A stretch of DNA of 7,927 bases from Bacillota bacterium (lineage in GTDB: Bacteria > Bacillota > Clostridia > Christensenellales > CAG-138), in the NCBI GenBank assembly GCA_023426265.1, contig JAFABA010000200.1:1-7927 (forward strand). The letters run 5' to 3'. This document shows positions 6,462 through 7,927 of the stretch, one piece after another; position 1 is the stretch's first letter; every line of letters starts with the position of its first letter. The position numbers and the translations under genes are program-made. Below the pieces are notes generated by a model. That model was not told the DNA's origin, made no database searches, and was given only the letters and a program-made list of their open reading frames with translations.

Positions 6462-6505
6462 AACCGGGTGCAAAGGCGGCCTGACCCTCAGGAGGAGAAA
6501 TACCT

Positions 6506-7498
6506 ATGACAAATAATGAGTTCGACTTTGTTGTGGACACCGGCTTGAAATGGGCGCGGCAGCTTACAAGGCTCAAAAAGCTGGATACCATTGTCATCCA
6601 CCACAGCGCAAGCGACGGCAGCACGATCAACAGCATCCATGCCTACCACAAAAGCGAGGGGCACGCGGGCTGCGATTATAACTATGTGATCACGCCGGAT
6701 GGCACAGTCTATAAAGGCCGGGGCCTTATCTATGAAGGCGGGCATGTCAGCAACGCAAAAAGCAACGACCTCAACGAGCACAGCTGCGGGATCTGCATCA
6801 CGGGCGCCATCCATAAGCACGCGCCTACGAAAGAGCAGGTGGCTTCCGCAAAGAAACTCATTTCGGCCATACTGGCGCTTAACGGCCAAAGCGTGGGCGG
6901 GGTCGCTATATCGGTCGTAACCATGTACGGCCACAGGGAAGTGCCCTATTATGTCAATGGCAAGCTGACCGGCCGGCCGTATCCCACGGTCTGCCCCGGC
7001 GCGTACATGCCGCTCGCAGAATTCAAGGCGCTGCTGACGGGAGAGGATGAAAACCCAAATCCGCCCGAAACCGAGTTCCCGGCTACCTATGCCTACGCCG
7101 GAGCCACCGGCGTCAACGTCAGGTCCGGCCCGAACACCAAATCCGAAATCAAAGGCAAGCTCTCCGCCGGAGAACAGTGCATTGTGCTTTCCAATGCAAA
7201 CGGATGGGCAAAGGTAGTATTGCATAACCAAAAGCCCATCCTCGTGGGATATTGCATCGATACCTACCTGGAAGAAAAGGACGAAAGCGATCCGCCCGCG
7301 TTCTACAGCTATCAGGGCGGCTCCTATGTCCACCTGCGGAGTGGCCCCGGCACAGGCTACCGTAAAATCGGCACGGTCAAGGCAAAGGACGAGGTGCTCG
7401 TACTGGAGCTGCAAAACGGCTGGGCCGAGGTCGTGAAATACAAGGATACCCCCGCTCTTCGCGGCTGGTGCGTGGATACCTATTTGCGGAGGACGTGA
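6506..7498 (+). CDS. Endolysin: N-acetylmuramoyl-L-alanine amidase with two SH3-like repeats (330 aa)
   Basis: It cleaves the amide bond between N-acetylmuramic acid and L-alanine in peptidoglycan. Residues about 25-178 are an Amidase_2 (PGRP / T7 lysozyme-type) domain. The expected zinc ligands are His32 (IVIHHSA), His143 (YGHRE) and Cys163 (CPG), and Tyr60 (YNYVI) is in the usual active-site position. A Pro/Glu-rich linker (179-192) leads to two bacterial SH3-like repeats (about 194-256 and 265-327). Both carry V-x-V/L-RSGP, NGWA-x-VV and a closing G-Y/W-C-I/V-DTYL, probably for cell-wall binding. There is no signal peptide, so export would rely on a holin, as in phage lysis. ATG 6506 lies ten bases after AGGAGG. 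The gene is followed two bases later by the coiled-coil protein gene, so they share an operon. It could also be a domesticated autolysin. Confidence 0.92.
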   Translation: MTNNEFDFVVDTGLKWARQLTRLKKLDTIVIHHSASDGSTINSIHAYHKSEGHAGCDYNYVITPDGTVYKGRGLIYEGGHVSNAKSNDLNEHSCGICITGAIHKHAPTKEQVASAKKLISAILALNGQSVGGVAISVVTMYGHREVPYYVNGKLTGRPYPTVCPGAYMPLAEFKALLTGEDENPNPPETEFPATYAYAGATGVNVRSGPNTKSEIKGKLSAGEQCIVLSNANGWAKVVLHNQKPILVGYCIDTYLEEKDESDPPAFYSYQGGSYVHLRSGPGTGYRKIGTVKAKDEVLVLELQNGWAEVVKYKDTPALRGWCVDTYLRRT

Positions 7499-7500
7499 GT

Positions 7501-7782
7501 ATGGAATGGATAAGCATCGTGGTGGCGGCCCTTGCCGGGATAAGCGGCATTTTACTCGGATGGTCCGCGCGTTTGAAAGAACGGCAAAAGGAAGATCAGC
7601 GGGCCGGATATGAGGGTGGAACGCTAAAAACGGACATGGAATACATCAAGTGTGGAATAGATGAGATCAAAAAAGATATGCGCATGCAGGGCCAAAGGAT
7701 GGATCAGCTTGCCGAACGTCTTGTCCGCGTGGAGGAAAGCGCCAAGCGCGCCAATGAACGCATCGATAAACTGGAGGAATAA
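7501..7782 (+). CDS. Membrane-anchored coiled-coil protein of the lysis cassette (93 aa)
   Basis: An N-terminal hydrophobic segment (about residues 4-21, ISIVVAALAGISGILLGW) is followed by a charged helix and a long heptad-like coiled coil (about 42-93; MDQLAERLVRVEESAKRANERIDKLEE). This resembles haemolysin XhlA-type proteins that accompany phage holins, but XhlA normally carries its membrane segment at the C-terminus, so the order here is reversed. ATG 7501 was chosen because GGAGG (7488-7492) lies eight bases before it; the frame remains open upstream but only inside the endolysin gene. It starts two bases after the endolysin stop and ends four bases before the holin start, so it is translated as part of the same operon. 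Likely role: assisting or timing the holin (inference). Confidence 0.8.
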   Translation: MEWISIVVAALAGISGILLGWSARLKERQKEDQRAGYEGGTLKTDMEYIKCGIDEIKKDMRMQGQRMDQLAERLVRVEESAKRANERIDKLEE

Positions 7783-7786
7783 ATCA

Positions 7787-7927
7787 ATGGAACAAAACCG
7801 CTGGAAAAGTCCGGTGCTGTGGATGTCCGTCGTCGCGCAGATACTTGGTATCCTGGTGATGACGGGTGTTATCGACACGGGCTTAACGGAGACCGTAAAC
7901 CAGGTCGCAGCAGGCGTGCTGCAGCTC
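7787..7927 (+). CDS. Holin-like protein, 3' end beyond the window (47 residues seen)
   Basis: ATG 7787 follows GGAGG (7773-7777) by nine bases. The visible part reads RWKSPVLWMSVVAQILGIL, VMTGVID, TGLTETVNQVAAGVLQL: a short basic N-terminus, a first membrane segment (about residues 9-27) and the start of a second. This matches the layout I recall for small phage holins of the Phage_holin_5 / Hol44-like type, which have a similar N-terminal 'K-x-x-W-x-S/A' start and a 'T-E-x-V-x-x-V-x-x-G-V-L' stretch. Holins form inner-membrane lesions that release the endolysin. The family is recalled and not searched, and the C-terminus is unseen. Confidence 0.72.
   Translation, partial: MEQNRWKSPVLWMSVVAQILGILVMTGVIDTGLTETVNQVAAGVLQL

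Noticed and set aside
6488..7414. Long open frame on the minus strand (308 codons)
   Set aside because: Antisense to the endolysin gene, whose domains and catalytic residues are clear; no ribosome site or family on the minus strand.

Overview
The window looks like chromosome from a moderately GC-rich anaerobic member of the Bacillota (class Clostridia). The basis is the purine-rich AGGAGG-type ribosome binding sites, GTG and TTG starts, and protein families typical of that group. I cannot name a genus. No rRNA, tRNA, CRISPR array or transposase gene is visible.

Layout: (1) Positions 116-643, minus strand: a 175-residue soluble protein of a conserved, functionally unnamed Bacillota family. 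(2) Divergent from it, 812-1705: a tandem two-domain PhnB-like VOC-fold protein. (3) 1706-1924: a non-coding stretch with a perfect 17-bp hairpin that lacks a U-tract. Base composition then flips abruptly from about 70% GC (1801-1860) to about 30% GC (1981-2040). (4) 1965-3098: an apparently self-contained unit. It has a near-consensus sigma-A promoter (TTGACG, 17 bp, TATAAT), a small lysine-rich ORF (2008-2166), then a 302-residue protein with two membrane segments and a GAF-like domain (TTG start), closed by a strong intrinsic terminator at 3151-3175. (5) 3204-6248: the most striking gene, an uninterrupted 1014-residue reading frame that joins a complete 12-TM major facilitator superfamily transporter to a complete glycoside hydrolase family 2 enzyme. 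(6) 6249-6505: an AT-rich spacer with a 9-bp palindromic hairpin and a strong terminator. (7) 6506 to the right edge: a tightly packed lysis-type cassette. It encodes an N-acetylmuramoyl-L-alanine amidase with two SH3-like repeats, a membrane-anchored coiled-coil protein, and the start of a holin that is cut by the window edge.

How the parts may work together: the MFS-GH2 fusion would import a glycoside and cleave it at the inner face of the membrane, coupling uptake to hydrolysis in one polypeptide. The lysis cassette is of phage type, but no phage structural genes precede it and the endolysin comes first. It could be the edge of a prophage lying to the right, a remnant, or a domesticated lysis or secretion module. 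The 2TM-GAF unit has the look of a membrane sensor or accessory (possibly defence) module, but its function is unknown.
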